Assembly (NCBI RefSeq): GCF_007833165.1
Contig: NZ_VOBQ01000013.1
Span: 62,001 to 126,000, forward strand
Origin: Caenimonas sedimenti
GTDB lineage: Bacteria; Pseudomonadota; Gammaproteobacteria; Burkholderiales; Burkholderiaceae_C
DNA length: 64,000 nucleotides
Direction: 5' to 3'
Shown one piece after another: positions 49,098 through 61,261 of the stretch. The position numbers and the translations under genes were made by a program. Positions within the stretch are counted from its first letter, which is position 1, and each line of letters starts with the position of its first letter. Below the pieces are notes generated by a model. That model was given only the letters and a program-made list of their open reading frames with translations, had not been told where the DNA came from and made no database searches.

Positions 49098-50090
49098 TCA
49101 TTTCGCCGTCGACTTGGGCGCCGTGTCGTTCACTTTGACGGTGAACTTGCCCGCCAGGATGTCGGCTTCCTTCGCCTTGACCTTGGTGACGATCTCCGGG
49201 GGCACCTTCTTCTCGAACGTGCCCAGCGGCGCGAGTTCGCTGCCCTTGTACTTCATCATGGAGTACTTGCCGTAGTCGTCAGCCTTGAACTTGCCTTCCT
49301 TCACGGTCTTGATCGCGAGGTCGACGGTCGGCTCCATGTTCCAGAGGGCGGAGGCGATCACCGTCTCCGGATACTTGTCCTGCGTGTTGATCACGTTGCC
49401 GATGGCGAGCTTGCCTTTTTCCTTGGCCGCGTCGGAAACCCCGAAGCGCTCCGCATAGAGGATGTCGGCGCCCTTGTCGATCATGGCGAACGCGGCTTCC
49501 TTGGCCTTCGGCGGGTCGAACCAGCTGTTGATGAAGGTCACTGTGAATTCCACCTTGGGGTTCGTCTCCTTCGCGCCCGCCATGAACGCGTGCATCAGGC
49601 GGTTGACTTCGGGGATCGGGAAGCCGCCGACCATGCCGATCTTGTTGGTCTTGGTCATGCCGCCGGCGATCATGCCGGTCAGGTAGGCGGGTTCCTGGAT
49701 GTAGTTGTCGAACACCGCGAAGTTGGGCGCCTGCGGCTTGCCCGAGCTGCCCATCAGGAACGAGACCTTGGGAAAATCCTTGGCGACCTTGCGCGCCGCG
49801 GCTTCGACCGCGAACGATTCCCCCAGCACCAGCTGGTTGCCCGCCGTGGCGTATTCGCGCATCACGCGCTCGTAGTCGGCGTTGGCCACGTTTTCACTGG
49901 CCTTGTATTCGATCTCGCCGCGGGCTTCGGCGGCCTTCAGCGCCTTGTGGATGCGGCTCACCCACTGCTGCTCGAAGGGCACGGTGTAGATGGCGGCAAC
50001 CTTCAGCTTGGCCTGGGCAAGCGCCAGGCCGGGGCTGGATACCGCGAGCGCGGCGGTGAGGGCGAGAACGTGGCGGCGGGTCGTGGTCAT
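49098..50090 (-). CDS. BMP family ABC substrate-binding protein (nucleoside type)
   Basis: 330 residues with an Arg-rich Tat- or Sec-like signal (MTTTRRHVLALTAALAVSSP...ALA). The Bmp/PnrA fold is seen in AAIYTVPFEQQWVSRIHKAL, FDNYIQEPAYLTGMIAGGMT and IGMVGGFPIPEVNRLMHAF. Characterised relatives bind purine or pyrimidine nucleosides. AGGAG precedes the ATG. It is the first gene of the ABC operon and sits beside cytosine deaminase and uracil-pathway genes, which supports a nucleobase or nucleoside substrate. Confidence 0.93.
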   Translation of the reverse strand: MTTTRRHVLALTAALAVSSPGLALAQAKLKVAAIYTVPFEQQWVSRIHKALKAAEARGEIEYKASENVANADYERVMREYATAGNQLVLGESFAVEAAARKVAKDFPKVSFLMGSSGKPQAPNFAVFDNYIQEPAYLTGMIAGGMTKTNKIGMVGGFPIPEVNRLMHAFMAGAKETNPKVEFTVTFINSWFDPPKAKEAAFAMIDKGADILYAERFGVSDAAKEKGKLAIGNVINTQDKYPETVIASALWNMEPTVDLAIKTVKEGKFKADDYGKYSMMKYKGSELAPLGTFEKKVPPEIVTKVKAKEADILAGKFTVKVNDTAPKSTAK

Positions 50091-50156
50091 GGTCGTTGGC
50101 TCCTAGTGTTGGGGTCCGGTTCCAGCGTGCAAGCGTCGTGCCAAGCCCGCGCCGCG

Positions 50157-51287
50157 TCAAGAGGCGGGCGCCAGGTCGAACGCGCGTTCGACCAGCCACC
50201 ATGTCGCCAGCAGGGCCACGACGAGTGAGCCGGCCTGCAGCACCCCGACGCGATAGAAGCCGGTGGCACGCAGCAGGAAGGCGAATGGCAGGAAGGCGGC
50301 AACGATCGCCAGCTGGCCGAGCTCGACACCGACGTTGAACCCGACCAGGGCCAGCACGAGCGCATTTTGCGGCAGCCCGAGGTCGGCCAGAACGGAAGCG
50401 AAGCCGAAGCCGTGGATCAGGCCAAAGACGAAAGCCATCACCCAGCGGCGGCGGTCGACCGTCGCCCGCAGGTTGTTCAGGGCGGCCAGCACGACGGAGC
50501 CCGCGATGACGGACTCGACCAGGCGCGAGGGCAGGCTGATGACGCCCAGCGCCGCCAGGCTGAGGGTGATCGAATGCGCGACCGTGAAGGCCGTGACCAC
50601 CTTCAGGACTTCGACGGCGGCCGTGCGCAGGCTGCCCACCGGCTCCCAATGCGACTGGCGCCGGACCAGCACGGCCGGCAGCAGCAAGGCGACGAGGAAC
50701 AGGATGTGGTCGAAGCCGATCCAGATGTGCCAGACGCCTTCGACGATGTACTGGCGCAAGGTCTCCAGGGCGCTGGGCGCTTTCAGCTGCAGCACCTGCT
50801 GCGCGCTCGTGGCGCTGAACACCAGGGCCTGCGGGGTCTCAGCGCCGGGTGCGGACCATTGGACCAGGCCGCGGTGGGTCGGGTCCACGTCGAACAGCAG
50901 CGAGTATTTCAGCTCCAGTGGCTCGGCCACTTTCTCGCAGGCGGCGGCCAGCGCCAGTACCGCGTAGGCACCGTCGCTGTGCCTTTCCAGTTGCAGCGGC
51001 GCCGACGACGCCAGCGTGCAGGGCTTCCCCTGGGCGGTGAGGACGGCCCGCGCGATCGCATAGGACTGAATGTCGGCCGCCCGTTGCCGCACCTCGCCCC
51101 AGGTGAGTTCGCCGTTGCCGTCGCGGTCGAGCTGCAGGACGTAGTCGAGGTCGCGCAGGGCGATGTCCCAGCGGACGGCGACGGTGTTGTCCTGGGTGCG
51201 CAGGGTCAGGTAGCTGTCGCTGGGCTTGTGGGCCCAGGAGCAAGGCAACCAGAAGAAGGCAGCGAGCAGCAGCCAAATCCTCGTCAT
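50157..51287 (-). CDS. HupE/UreJ-like membrane protein with periplasmic N-terminal domain
   Basis: 376 residues. Signal peptide (LLLAAFFWLPCSWA) ending at AHKPSDSYL, then a 170-residue extracytoplasmic domain that contains an EF-hand-like loop DRDGNGELTWGEV. The C-terminal half has six or seven helices with HIWIGFDHILFLVALLLP and HSITLSLAALG, the HupE/UreJ_2 family His-Asp motifs proposed to bind a metal. Its ATG lies at the outer edge of an 85-bp inverted repeat. Downstream of the TPR gene in the same direction. Confidence 0.82.
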   Translation of the reverse strand: MTRIWLLLAAFFWLPCSWAHKPSDSYLTLRTQDNTVAVRWDIALRDLDYVLQLDRDGNGELTWGEVRQRAADIQSYAIARAVLTAQGKPCTLASSAPLQLERHSDGAYAVLALAAACEKVAEPLELKYSLLFDVDPTHRGLVQWSAPGAETPQALVFSATSAQQVLQLKAPSALETLRQYIVEGVWHIWIGFDHILFLVALLLPAVLVRRQSHWEPVGSLRTAAVEVLKVVTAFTVAHSITLSLAALGVISLPSRLVESVIAGSVVLAALNNLRATVDRRRWVMAFVFGLIHGFGFASVLADLGLPQNALVLALVGFNVGVELGQLAIVAAFLPFAFLLRATGFYRVGVLQAGSLVVALLATWWLVERAFDLAPAS

Positions 51288-51366
51288 TCCCGCGAAGGCG
51301 GGAATCCAGGGCTCCCGGAATTCCAGGGCAGGAAAGCCCTGGATCCCCGCCTTCGCGGGGATGACG
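51282..51366. repeat. Inverted repeat pair of the CGTCATTCCCGCG type (REP/BIME-like)
   Basis: Two 30-bp copies of a palindromic unit in inverted orientation, CGTCATTCCCGCGAAGGCGG at the left and its inverse at the right, with about 27 bases between. This unit is widespread in proteobacterial intergenic regions. Its left edge supplies the ATG of the HupE-like gene, and its right edge ends 11 bases before the TPR gene's stop codon. Confidence 0.85.
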
Positions 51367-51376
51367 GGATGGGGGA

Positions 51377-52534
51377 TCATTTGTCGCCACCCAGTTGCGC
51401 CGCAAGTTGCTCCAGCGCCTTGTCCTGGTACCGGTTGCTGCGCAACCACTGAACGGCCGGCTTGGCCGCGGCCGGCTCCTTGGCCGCCAGCGCGGCGCGC
51501 ATCAGGATTTCCGCGTCGCGCGGTTCTTTCTGCTTCTCGTAGTTGCTGCGCGCCAGCGCCAGGGCGCGCCTGGCGTCGCCTTCGAGATCCAGGGCCCAGC
51601 GAGCCGCTTCCTGCTCGTGCAGGCGTTCGCCGCGCTGCTCGGCGGCCTGGAAGCGCGCTTTCAACTGCCCGGTCCACTCCGTCGCCCGTGGATCCCCAGC
51701 CGCACGGCCCGCCATCGCCAGGCGCAGCAGCAGGACGTCCGAACGCTCCCAGCCCTCCAGCGCCTTCAGCACTTCCGCCGGCCGACCGCGCAGCAGCAGG
51801 AAATCGGCGTACGAGGCCAGCAGGAACTGGTCGGTGATGCGCTGGTCGAGCGCGGTCCGGTAGTGCCGCTCCGCTTCGTCCCAACGCTGCAGGCGGACGG
51901 CCATCTCGGCGAGGCGCGTGGATTGCCAGAGCCTGAGTTCGGGCGTCGCGCCCGCCGCCGGGGTCTTGAGGAGCGCCTCATAGGCTTCCTCGAGCCGTCC
52001 CGTGCTGGCTTGAACATAGGCAGCGCAGCCTTGCGCGAACAAGGGCGTCGCGACCGCCGCCAGCTTGTCGCACTCAGCCGCCGCCTCGGCGTACCTGGCT
52101 TGCACCATGCGGATGGCCGCGCGCCACGAGACGGGGTCGGGAGCAGCGGGATCCAGCGTGCTCGCCTTGTCCAGGCTCGCCAGGGCGCCATCGAAGTCGT
52201 GGCTGTATTGCTGCAGCAAGCCGCGCAGCAGCCAGTAGCGGGGCTGGTTGGCCGATGTTTTCTCGAGCGGCGCCAGCGCGGCCGACGCATAGCCGACATA
52301 GCGCGGGTCGCCTTGCGCCATGGCGAGATCGAAGTAGCGCTGCGCGATGTCCAGCCGCAGCGTCGCGTCATCGGGCCTGGCCGCCAGTTGCCGCCGCAGC
52401 GATTCGACGGTCCGCAATGCCGGGTCGCTGGCGGCCGGCAGCCGCTCCACCACTTCGGCGTCGGACTTTGGCGTGAAAGGCGCGGCGTGGGCGAAGGTCG
52501 AGGCCAGCAGCAGGCCGAGGGCAAGACGGCGCAT
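51377..52534 (-). CDS. Exported TPR repeat protein
   Basis: 385 residues with a signal peptide (MRRLALGLLLASTFAHA). Several tetratricopeptide units follow: LRLDIAQRYFDLAMAQGD, YWLLRGLLQQYSHDFDGAL and WDEAERHYRTALDQ. It probably scaffolds proteins in the periplasm. It starts six bases after the upp stop and is followed by the HupE-like gene, so the two may serve a shared metal or envelope function; that is inference. Confidence 0.85.
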   Translation of the reverse strand: MRRLALGLLLASTFAHAAPFTPKSDAEVVERLPAASDPALRTVESLRRQLAARPDDATLRLDIAQRYFDLAMAQGDPRYVGYASAALAPLEKTSANQPRYWLLRGLLQQYSHDFDGALASLDKASTLDPAAPDPVSWRAAIRMVQARYAEAAAECDKLAAVATPLFAQGCAAYVQASTGRLEEAYEALLKTPAAGATPELRLWQSTRLAEMAVRLQRWDEAERHYRTALDQRITDQFLLASYADFLLLRGRPAEVLKALEGWERSDVLLLRLAMAGRAAGDPRATEWTGQLKARFQAAEQRGERLHEQEAARWALDLEGDARRALALARSNYEKQKEPRDAEILMRAALAAKEPAAAKPAVQWLRSNRYQDKALEQLAAQLGGDK

Positions 52535-52540
52535 CAAAGG

Positions 52541-53176
<636 letters not shown>

Positions 53177-53199
53177 GGGTTCCCTCGTCGGCTTGTGAT

Positions 53200-54446
<1,247 letters not shown>

Positions 54447-54450
<4 letters not shown>

Positions 54451-55694
54451 AACTTCCGGCCCTTCGCCAGTTTCAGCGTTTCGGCATCCGGCACCACGCC
54501 CGGCGTGAAGTAGCCCGCCGCCTTCTTGGCGTCCATCTCCACCTGGGCGTCGGCGGGGATCAGTTCGTCGGGGATGTTCACGCGCACGCCGACCTCGATG
54601 CCGGAGCCGGTGATGGCGTCGTACTTCATGTTGCTCATGGAGACGAGGCGGTGGATCTTCTTCACGCCCAGCCAGTGCAGCACATCGGGCATCAGTTCCT
54701 GGAACCGCATGTCCTGCACGCCGGCCACGCATTCCGTGCGCGCGAAGTACTGGTCGGCCGTGTCGCCGCCCACCTGCCGCTTGCGGGCGTTGTAGACCAG
54801 GAACTTGGTGACCTCACCCAACGCCCGGCCTTCCTTGCGCGAGTAGGCCACCAGGCCCACGCCCCCGCGCTGCGCGCCCTGGATGCATTCCTCGATGGCA
54901 TGCGTGAGATAGGGGCGGCAGGTGCAGATGTCGGAGCCGAACACGTCGGAGCCGTTGCATTCGTCGTGCACGCGGGCGGTGAGCTCGATATCGGGATTCG
55001 CCAGGTCGCGCGGCTCGCCGAAGATGTAGATCGTCTGGCCGCCGATGGGCGGCAGGAAGACCTCGAGGTCGCTGCGCGTCACGAGCTCGGGGTACATGCC
55101 GCCGGTTTCCTCGAACAGCACGCGGCGCAGGTCCGCCTCGCTGCAGCCGAAGCGCTTGGCCACGCCAGGCAGGTACCAGACCGGCTCGATCGCCGCCTTG
55201 GTCACCATGGCCGCGCCGCCGGCGGTGAGGAACTTGCCGTCGGCCTTCAGCCGGCCGGACTGCAGCGCCTCGATCACCTCGGGCAGGATCACGTGGGCCT
55301 TGGTCACGGCGATGGTCGGGCGGATGTCGTAGCCGGCGGCCAGCTCGCCCGCGAATACTTCGGCGACCGTGGCGCCCCAGGGGTCGAGGCTGACGATCTT
55401 GCTCGCGTCCGTCCATTGCGGATAGGGGCCGACCACGTCGGTCGGCGACGTGTTGGTGAGGTCCGCCTTGTGTTCCCGCTTGAGCGCGCCGGCCGCGACG
55501 GCGAGCGCGCGGTAGACGCTGTACGAGCCGCTGTGCGTGCCGATGACGTTGCGGTGGCTGCGGTTGGTGGTCGTGCCCACGACCGGGCCGCGCTCGGCCG
55601 GCGTGGCCGCGCCCCAGCGGATCGGCAGGGAGCCCTGCAGTCCGGCGTGGGACGTCAGGCGGATGTGGCGGGGGGCCGGAACTTCGGTTGCCAT
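54447..55694 (-). CDS. URC1-like GTP cyclohydrolase II homologue
   Basis: 415 residues, GAGG site before the ATG. The C-terminal half is a GTP cyclohydrolase II fold with the three zinc Cys (DECNGSDVFGSDICTC) and the GVGLVAYSRKEGRALG stretch. The N-terminal 190 residues are not a DHBP synthase domain but the extension found in URC1 proteins (GTHSGSYSVYRALAV, YPQWTDASKIVSLDPWG). URC1 opens the uracil ring at the nucleotide level in the yeast pathway. First gene of the URC1-URC4-upp unit. Confidence 0.9.
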
Positions 55695-55770
55695 TTCGGG
55701 TGCCCTCAAAAACGGCACTCTAACAGGGAGGTCGGGGGTTTCGGGCGGTGCCAGGGGTTGATGGGCTCTC

Positions 55771-55823
55771 GTAGGCTGGCGGTGAGCTTTCGTAGGCTGG
55801 GTTGCGCAAAGCGCACCCCAGCC
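55771..55823. repeat. REP doublet, left of transposase
   Basis: A half unit GTAGGCTGGCGGTGAGC followed by a full REP hairpin GTAGGCTGGGTTGCGC-AAA-GCGCACCCCAGCC. The same doublet occurs inverted at 56407-56455 on the other side of the transposase gene. Confidence 0.88.
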
Positions 55824-55828
55824 CTGCG

Positions 55829-56365
55829 TCATTCCCCGAATTCACCGGGAGCCGAGACAGCTATCCCCCAATCGGCCGGCAACCTCCCGTTCCGCACGAA
55901 CCGATGGAAGCTCGAATGCGGCCACTCCAACGCCCGCGTGACCATGCCATGTTTCACCGGATTGAAGTGGATGTAGTCGACATGCCGTCCGAAATCCGCA
56001 TCGTCGCGGACGAGGTGCTCCCAATAGCGGCGTTGCCAGAGGGTGCGCTCGCCCCTGCCACGCATGGCGGAGGCGCACGAGTCCAGTTGGCCGTCCGCCA
56101 ACAGGCGTTTCGTGAAGCCGCGTTTGATCAGTTGCCAGCGCAGCGGGAAATCAGCGTCGTGCTGCGGTAGTGTCCAAAGCGCGTGGAGATGGTCGGGGAG
56201 GACCACCATAGCGTCGATCTGGAACGGATGCGCAGCTTTGACGTGAGTTACGGCTGCCCTCAGCTGGTCGATGTGATCCACGAGGGTGCGCGCACCACGC
56301 TCCTGCAGTGTCAATGTGAAAAAGTAGGTCGCGCCGGGAGTGTTCGCGCGGATGTAGCGTCGCAT
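55829..56365 (-). CDS. REP-associated tyrosine transposase (RAYT, Y1/TnpA-like)
   Basis: 178 residues. Y1 HUH-type motifs: VVLPDHLHALWTLP (His-x-His) and the catalytic Tyr region VDYIHFNPVKHGMV. Such single-copy domesticated transposases cut and move REP hairpins. Complete, with no frameshift. It is bracketed by inverted REP doublets, so the whole unit 55771-56455 can be seen as one element. Start Met at 56365 was chosen; another in-frame Met lies at 56380. Confidence 0.93.
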   Translation of the reverse strand: MRRYIRANTPGATYFFTLTLQERGARTLVDHIDQLRAAVTHVKAAHPFQIDAMVVLPDHLHALWTLPQHDADFPLRWQLIKRGFTKRLLADGQLDSCASAMRGRGERTLWQRRYWEHLVRDDADFGRHVDYIHFNPVKHGMVTRALEWPHSSFHRFVRNGRLPADWGIAVSAPGEFGE

Positions 56366-56406
56366 GGCAGTGCAACGCATGAGGCGGATGGTCCGATGAC
56401 GAGGAA

Positions 56407-56455
56407 GCTGGGGTGCGCTTCGCGCAACCCAGCCTACGGGCTCACCCCAGCCTAC
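56407..56455. repeat. REP doublet, right of transposase
   Basis: A full REP hairpin GCTGGGGTGCGC-TTC-GCGCAACCCAGCC followed by a half unit CTCACCCCAGCCTAC, the mirror image of the left doublet. Confidence 0.88.
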
Positions 56456-56471
56456 AAGATCAGCCGCCCCC

Positions 56472-57977
56472 TCAGCGCTTCTTCCCGCCCATGATGCTCC
56501 CCAGCACACCGCGCAGGATCTCGCGGCCGACGGTCGTGCCGATGGTGCGGACGGCCGACTTGGCCATGGTCTCGGCCAGGCCTTCGCGCCGGCCGCCGCG
56601 GGGACCGGTGGAGCCGAACATCACGTCCTTCAGGCTGCCCATGATCCCGGAGTCGGCATCGGCTGAGCCGGACTTCCCGGCCGCCGCGGTCTCCTGCGCC
56701 TCGACGGTGCGTCCCTTGAGCTTCTCGTAGGCGGAGTCGCGGTCCTGCACCTTCTCGTACACCCCCGCCACCAGCGAACCCGCCATCAAGGCCTGGCGCT
56801 GCTGCGGCGTGATGGGGCCGAGCTGGCTGCCGGGCGGGTAGACGAAGACCCGCTCGGTGATGCTGGGCCGGCCCTTCGTGTCCAGCAGGCTGACCAGCGC
56901 TTCGCCGACCGCCAGCTCGGTGATCGCGGTCTCGATGTCGAGCCCCGGCTTCTGCCGCATCGTCTGCGCCGTCGCCTTCACCGCCTTCTGGTCGCGCGGC
57001 GTGAAGGCGCGCAGCGCGTGCTGTACGCGGTTGCCTAGCTGGGCCAGCACGGAATCCGGGATGTCCAGCGGGTTCTGCGTCACGAAATAGACGCCAACGC
57101 CCTTGGACCGCACCAGCCGGACCACGAGTTCGATGCGCTCCAGCAGCACCTTGGGTGCCTCGTTGAACAGCAGGTGGGCTTCATCGAAGAAGAAGACCAG
57201 CTTGGGCTTCTCGGGGTCGCCGATCTCCGGGAGCTGCTCGAACAGTTCCGACAGCATCCACAGCAGGAAAGTCGCGTAGAGGCGTGGCGAATTCATCAGC
57301 TGGTCGGCCGCCAGCACGTTGACCACACCCTTGCCGCCGACCGTCTGCATGAAGTCGTTGATGTCGAGCATCGGCTCGCCGAAGAACTTGTCGCCGCCCT
57401 GCGACTCGATCTGCATCAGGCCGCGCTGGATGGCGCCCACGCTGGCGGCGCTGATGTTGCCGTACTGGGTGCGGAACTCGGAAGCGTTGTCGCCCAGGTG
57501 CTGCAGCATGGCGCGCAGATCCTTCAGGTCCAGCACGAGCATGCCGTTGTCATCGGCGATCTTGAAGACCAGGTTGAGCACGCCGGCCTGGGTCTCGTTC
57601 AGGTCGAGCATCCGGGCCAGCAGCAGCGGCCCCATGTCGGAAACAGTGGCCCGCACCGGGTGGCCCTTCTCACCGAACACATCCCACAGCATCACGGGGC
57701 AGGCGGCGGACGCCGGCGCTTCGAGGCCGCGCTCCTTGAGCACGGCGGCCATCTTTTCCGGGATGACGCCGGCCTGGCTGATGCCGGAGAGGTCGCCTTT
57801 CACGTCGGCCATGAACACGGGCACGCCGATCTTGCTGAAATTCTCGGCCAGGGTCTGCAGGGTGACCGTCTTGCCGGTGCCGGTGGCGCCGGTGATCAGG
57901 CCGTGCCGGTTGGCCAGGCCCGGCAGCAAGTGGGTTTCGACCTTGTCGTTCTTGGCGATCAGCAGCGGTTCGGCCAT
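56472..57977 (-). CDS. HerA-like ATPase (DUF853/YjgR family)
   Basis: 501 residues. Walker A is [16 protein letters not shown] near residue 30 and Walker B is [16 protein letters not shown]853 landmarks include [31 protein letters not shown] and [11 protein letters not shown]. The C-terminal tail is Gly/Arg-rich (GPRGGRREG) and ends MGGKKR. The family resembles HerA/FtsK motor ATPases that move along DNA, but no role is established. It is divergent from yebC. Confidence 0.92.
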   Translation of the reverse strand: MAEPLLIAKNDKVETHLLPGLANRHGLITGATGTGKTVTLQTLAENFSKIGVPVFMADVKGDLSGISQAGVIPEKMAAVLKERGLEAPASAACPVMLWDVFGEKGHPVRATVSDMGPLLLARMLDLNETQAGVLNLVFKIADDNGMLVLDLKDLRAMLQHLGDNASEFRTQYGNISAASVGAIQRGLMQIESQGGDKFFGEPMLDINDFMQTVGGKGVVNVLAADQLMNSPRLYATFLLWMLSELFEQLPEIGDPEKPKLVFFFDEAHLLFNEAPKVLLERIELVVRLVRSKGVGVYFVTQNPLDIPDSVLAQLGNRVQHALRAFTPRDQKAVKATAQTMRQKPGLDIETAITELAVGEALVSLLDTKGRPSITERVFVYPPGSQLGPITPQQRQALMAGSLVAGVYEKVQDRDSAYEKLKGRTVEAQETAAAGKSGSADADSGIMGSLKDVMFGSTGPRGGRREGLAETMAKSAVRTIGTTVGREILRGVLGSIMGGKKR

Positions 57978-57990
57978 GGTGAGTCAAAAG

Positions 57991-57996
57991 TAGAAT
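57991..57996 (+). promoter_or_regulatory. -10 box upstream of yebC
   Basis: TAGAAT, placing transcription start near 58003 and a leader of about 40 bases before the GTG start. TTCGGC (57969-57974) is a weak -35 with a 16-base spacer. Confidence 0.45.
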
Positions 57997-58041
57997 GCAG
58001 GTCTTCATAGAGTACAGCAGAAGAGCTGGCAAGGAACATTC

Positions 58042-58761
58042 GTGGCGGGACACAGCAAATGGGCGAACATCCAGCACCGCAAGGGCCGCCAGGACGAAAA
58101 GCGCGGCAAGGTGTGGACGCGCGTCATCCGTGAAATCATGGTCGCGGCGCGCCAGGGCGGGGGGGATCTCTCCGCCAATCCACGGCTGAGGCTGGCGGTC
58201 GCGCAGGCCAAGGCGGCCAACATGCCCGCCGACACCATCAAGCGCAACATCGACAAGGCCACCGGCAACCTCGAAGGCGTGAGCTACGAGGAAATCCGGT
58301 ACGAGGGCTACGGCATCTCAGGCGCCGCCATCATCATCGACACCATGACGGACAACAAGGTCCGCACCGTGGCCGAAGTGCGGCACGCCTTCAGCAAGTA
58401 CGGCGGCAGCATGGGAACGGCCGGCTCGGTGGCGTTCCAGTTCAAGCACGTGGGCCAGCTGGTCTTCGCGCCCGGCACCAGCGAGGACAAGGTGATGGAG
58501 GTGGCGCTGGAAGCGGGTGCCGAGGACGTCATCACCGATGAGGACGGCGCCATCGAAGTGCTGACGGCCTATGCCGATTTCGAAACGGTCAGGAACGCCC
58601 TGGAGGCCGCCGGCCTGAAGCCGGAACTGGCCGAAGTCACCATGCGGCCCGAGAACACGATCGATCTCGCGGGCGATGACGCCGCGAAGATGCAGAAGCT
58701 GCTGGACGTGCTGGAAGACCTGGACGACACCCAGGCGGTGTTCCACAACGCATCGCTCTAG
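58042..58761 (+). CDS. yebC: YebC/PmpR family DNA-binding regulator or translation factor
   Basis: 239 residues from a GTG start with AAGGAA upstream. The N-terminus [18 protein letters not shown] and the block [16 protein letters not shown] are diagnostic. Members act as transcription regulators and, by more recent work on relatives, help ribosomes through proline stretches. First gene of a rightward run that continues to purD. Confidence 0.95.
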   Translation: MAGHSKWANIQHRKGRQDEKRGKVWTRVIREIMVAARQGGGDLSANPRLRLAVAQAKAANMPADTIKRNIDKATGNLEGVSYEEIRYEGYGISGAAIIIDTMTDNKVRTVAEVRHAFSKYGGSMGTAGSVAFQFKHVGQLVFAPGTSEDKVMEVALEAGAEDVITDEDGAIEVLTAYADFETVRNALEAAGLKPELAEVTMRPENTIDLAGDDAAKMQKLLDVLEDLDDTQAVFHNASL

Positions 58762-58764
58762 CGC

Positions 58765-59064
58765 ATGAACGAGTCTGAAGCGGCGCTCGAACGCATCGAG
58801 CAACTGCTGCGCGAAGGCAATGCCCTGCGCAGTGAAGCCATCGCGCTGCAACGCGAGTCCATCGAGATGCAGAGATCGCTGCTGGACGAGCAGCGCGCCC
58901 AGATCGCCCGGGCCAGCCAGGTCAACGACGCCGCGCTCGCCGTCAACAGCGGCGCGCTGGCCATCCAGCAGAAGGCGCGCAAGCTGTTCGTCGTCATCAT
59001 GCCCATCCTCATCCTCCTGATCGGTTACGTGAGCTACCTCCTCTTCTTCCGGCCCTACGCATGA
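58765..59064 (+). CDS. Small coiled-coil membrane protein
   Basis: 99 residues. The first 60 form a heptad-like coiled coil rich in Glu, Arg and Gln (SLLDEQRAQIARASQ), followed by one C-terminal membrane helix (LFVVIMPILILLIGYVSYLLF). It begins three bases after yebC and overlaps purD by four bases, so it is translated with them. No function is known. Confidence 0.72.
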   Translation: MNESEAALERIEQLLREGNALRSEAIALQRESIEMQRSLLDEQRAQIARASQVNDAALAVNSGALAIQQKARKLFVVIMPILILLIGYVSYLLFFRPYA

Positions 59065-60341
59065 AAGTCCTGGTCATCGGCGGCGGCGGCCGCGAACACG
59101 CGCTGGCCTGGAAGCTGGCGCAATCGCCCAAGGTGCAGGCCGTGTACGTGGCGCCCGGCAACGGCGGGACGCTGCTGGACGCGCGGCTGGAAAACGTCCC
59201 CATCACCGACCTGCAGCAACTGCGCGACTGGGCTCTGGCGGAGAAGATCGCGCTCACGGTCGTGGGGCCCGAGGCGCCGCTGGCCGCCGGCGTGGTCGAC
59301 GACTTCCGGGCCCACGGCCTGCGGGTGTTCGGTCCGACGCGGGCGGCGGCGCAGCTGGAAAGCTCGAAGGCGTTCTCCAAGGCCTTCATGCTGCGCCACC
59401 AGATCCCCACGGCGGAATACGACACCTTCACCGATGCCGCGGCGGCCCACGCTTACGTGGACCGGAAGGGCGCGCCCATCGTCGTCAAGGCGGACGGCCT
59501 GGCGGCAGGCAAGGGCGTGGTGGTGGCCATGACGGCGCAGGAGGCGCACGAGGCCATCGACTTCATGCTGCTGGACAACAAGCTGGGGGTGGCCCACAAC
59601 GCAGGCGGTGCGCGGGTCGTCATCGAGGAATTCCTGCAGGGCGAGGAAGCCAGCTTCATCGTGCTGTGCGACGGCAAGAACGTCACCGCGCTGGCGACGA
59701 GCCAGGACCACAAGCGCCTGCAGGACAACGACGAAGGTCCCAACACGGGTGGCATGGGCGCGTATTCGCCGGCCCCGGTGGTCACCCCCGAAGTGCACGC
59801 GCGCGCCATGCGGGAAATCATCCTGCCGACCATCCGCGGCATGGAGAAGGACGGCATTCCCTACACCGGGTTCCTCTACGCCGGGCTGATGATCGACGCG
59901 CAAGGGCGGCCGAAGACCCTGGAATTCAACTGCCGCATGGGCGATCCGGAGACCCAGCCCATCATGATGCGGCTGAAGTCGGACCTGTACGACGTGATGA
60001 TGGCGGCCACCTCCGGTGGCCTCGACCAGCTCGACCTGGATTGGGACCGCCGGGTCGCGCTGGGCGTGGTGATGGCCGCCGCCGGCTACCCGATGGATCC
60101 GCGCAAGGGCGACGCCATCACGGGCCTGCCCAAGGAAACGGACGATGCCGTGGTCTTCCATGCCGGCACCGTCGGCAAGGATGGCGCGACGCTCACTGCA
60201 GGCGGGCGGGTGTTGTGCGTCACCGCGCTGGCCGAAACCGTCAAGGCGGCGCAGCAGCGCGCCTATGAAGTGCTGGACGGCATCCAGTTCGATGGCGCGC
60301 AGTTCCGCCGCGACATCGGCCACAAAGCGATCCGCGGGTGA
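59061..60341 (+). CDS. purD: Phosphoribosylamine-glycine ligase
   Basis: 426 residues; second step of purine synthesis. N-terminal [23 protein letters not shown]-grasp blocks [15 protein letters not shown] and [20 protein letters not shown], and [11 protein letters not shown] near the active site. Length is normal. It is coupled to the small membrane protein upstream and to hemF downstream. Confidence 0.97.
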   Translation: MKVLVIGGGGREHALAWKLAQSPKVQAVYVAPGNGGTLLDARLENVPITDLQQLRDWALAEKIALTVVGPEAPLAAGVVDDFRAHGLRVFGPTRAAAQLESSKAFSKAFMLRHQIPTAEYDTFTDAAAAHAYVDRKGAPIVVKADGLAAGKGVVVAMTAQEAHEAIDFMLLDNKLGVAHNAGGARVVIEEFLQGEEASFIVLCDGKNVTALATSQDHKRLQDNDEGPNTGGMGAYSPAPVVTPEVHARAMREIILPTIRGMEKDGIPYTGFLYAGLMIDAQGRPKTLEFNCRMGDPETQPIMMRLKSDLYDVMMAATSGGLDQLDLDWDRRVALGVVMAAAGYPMDPRKGDAITGLPKETDDAVVFHAGTVGKDGATLTAGGRVLCVTALAETVKAAQQRAYEVLDGIQFDGAQFRRDIGHKAIRG

Positions 60342-60343
60342 CC

Positions 60344-61261
60344 ATGGCAGCCGCGCCGGTCGATGAGGTCCGCACCTGGCTGGTGGGCCTGCAGCAGCGA
60401 ATCACGAGAGCGTGCTCCGAGGTCGACGGCCGGGCGTTCGTGGCCGATGCGTGGCGCAAGGATCCGGGCGAGCCCCTGCAGGGCGACGGCGTGACGATGA
60501 TCCTGGAGGAGGGCGCCGTCTTCGAACGCGCGGGCTGTGGGTTCTCGCACGTGCGCGGGCCGAAGCTGCCACCCTCGGCCACCCAGAACCGGCCCGAACT
60601 GGTGGGAGCCGCCTTCGAGGCGCTGGGCGTCTCGCTCGTCTTCCACCCGCGCAATCCTTACGCGCCGACTGTGCACATGAACGTGCGGATGCTGGCGGCG
60701 TTGCCACCAGGCGCCGAACCCGTGTTCTGGTTCGGCGGCGGCATGGACCTCACGCCGTACTACGGCTTCGAGGAAGACGCGGTGCACTTCCACACCGTGT
60801 GCCGCGACAGCCTCGCGCCGTTCGGTGCCGACAAGTACCCGCGCTTCAAGGCCTGGTGCGACGACTACTTCTTCCTGAAGCATCGCAACGAGCCGCGCGG
60901 CATCGGCGGCATCTTCTTCGACGACCATTTCGAGGGCGGTTTCGAGGCGAGCTTCGCAATGCAGCGCGCGGTCGGGGACGCTTTCCTCGACGCTTATCTG
61001 CCGATCCTGCGGCGGCGCAAGGACGCCTCCCATGGCGAGCGGGAGCGCGCCCACCAGCTGCTCCGCCGCGGCCGCTATGTGGAGTTCAACCTGGTCTGGG
61101 ACCGCGGGACCCATTTCGGCCTGCAGTCGGGCGGCCGCACCGAATCCATCCTCATGTCGATGCCGCCGCATGCACGCTGGGCCTACCAGGCGCAGCCGGA
61201 ACCGGGCAGCGCCGAAGCGCAATTGCTCGAGCGCTTCCTGGTCAAGCGGGACTGGTTGTGA
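60344..61261 (+). CDS. hemF: Coproporphyrinogen III oxidase, oxygen-dependent
   Basis: 305 residues; two oxidative decarboxylations in haem synthesis, aerobic form. Signature blocks are [33 protein letters not shown], the [23 protein letters not shown] region (shown in part) and [22 protein letters not shown] 60344 was chosen; GTG 60338, which overlaps the purD stop, is the alternative. The next gene starts inside its stop codon. Confidence 0.96.
   Translation: MAAAPVDEVRTWLVGLQQRITRACSEVDGRAFVADAWRKDPGEPLQGDGVTMILEEGAVFERAGCGFSHVRGPKLPPSATQNRPELVGAAFEALGVSLVFHPRNPYAPTVHMNVRMLAALPPGAEPVFWFGGGMDLTPYYGFEEDAVHFHTVCRDSLAPFGADKYPRFKAWCDDYFFLKHRNEPRGIGGIFFDDHFEGGFEASFAMQRAVGDAFLDAYLPILRRRKDASHGERERAHQLLRRGRYVEFNLVWDRGTHFGLQSGGRTESILMSMPPHARWAYQAQPEPGSAEAQLLERFLVKRDWL

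Noticed and set aside
55771..55823. Could the repeats around the transposase be CRISPR repeats
   Set aside because: Only two inverted doublets with no spacers of regular length; they match REP units linked to the RAYT gene.
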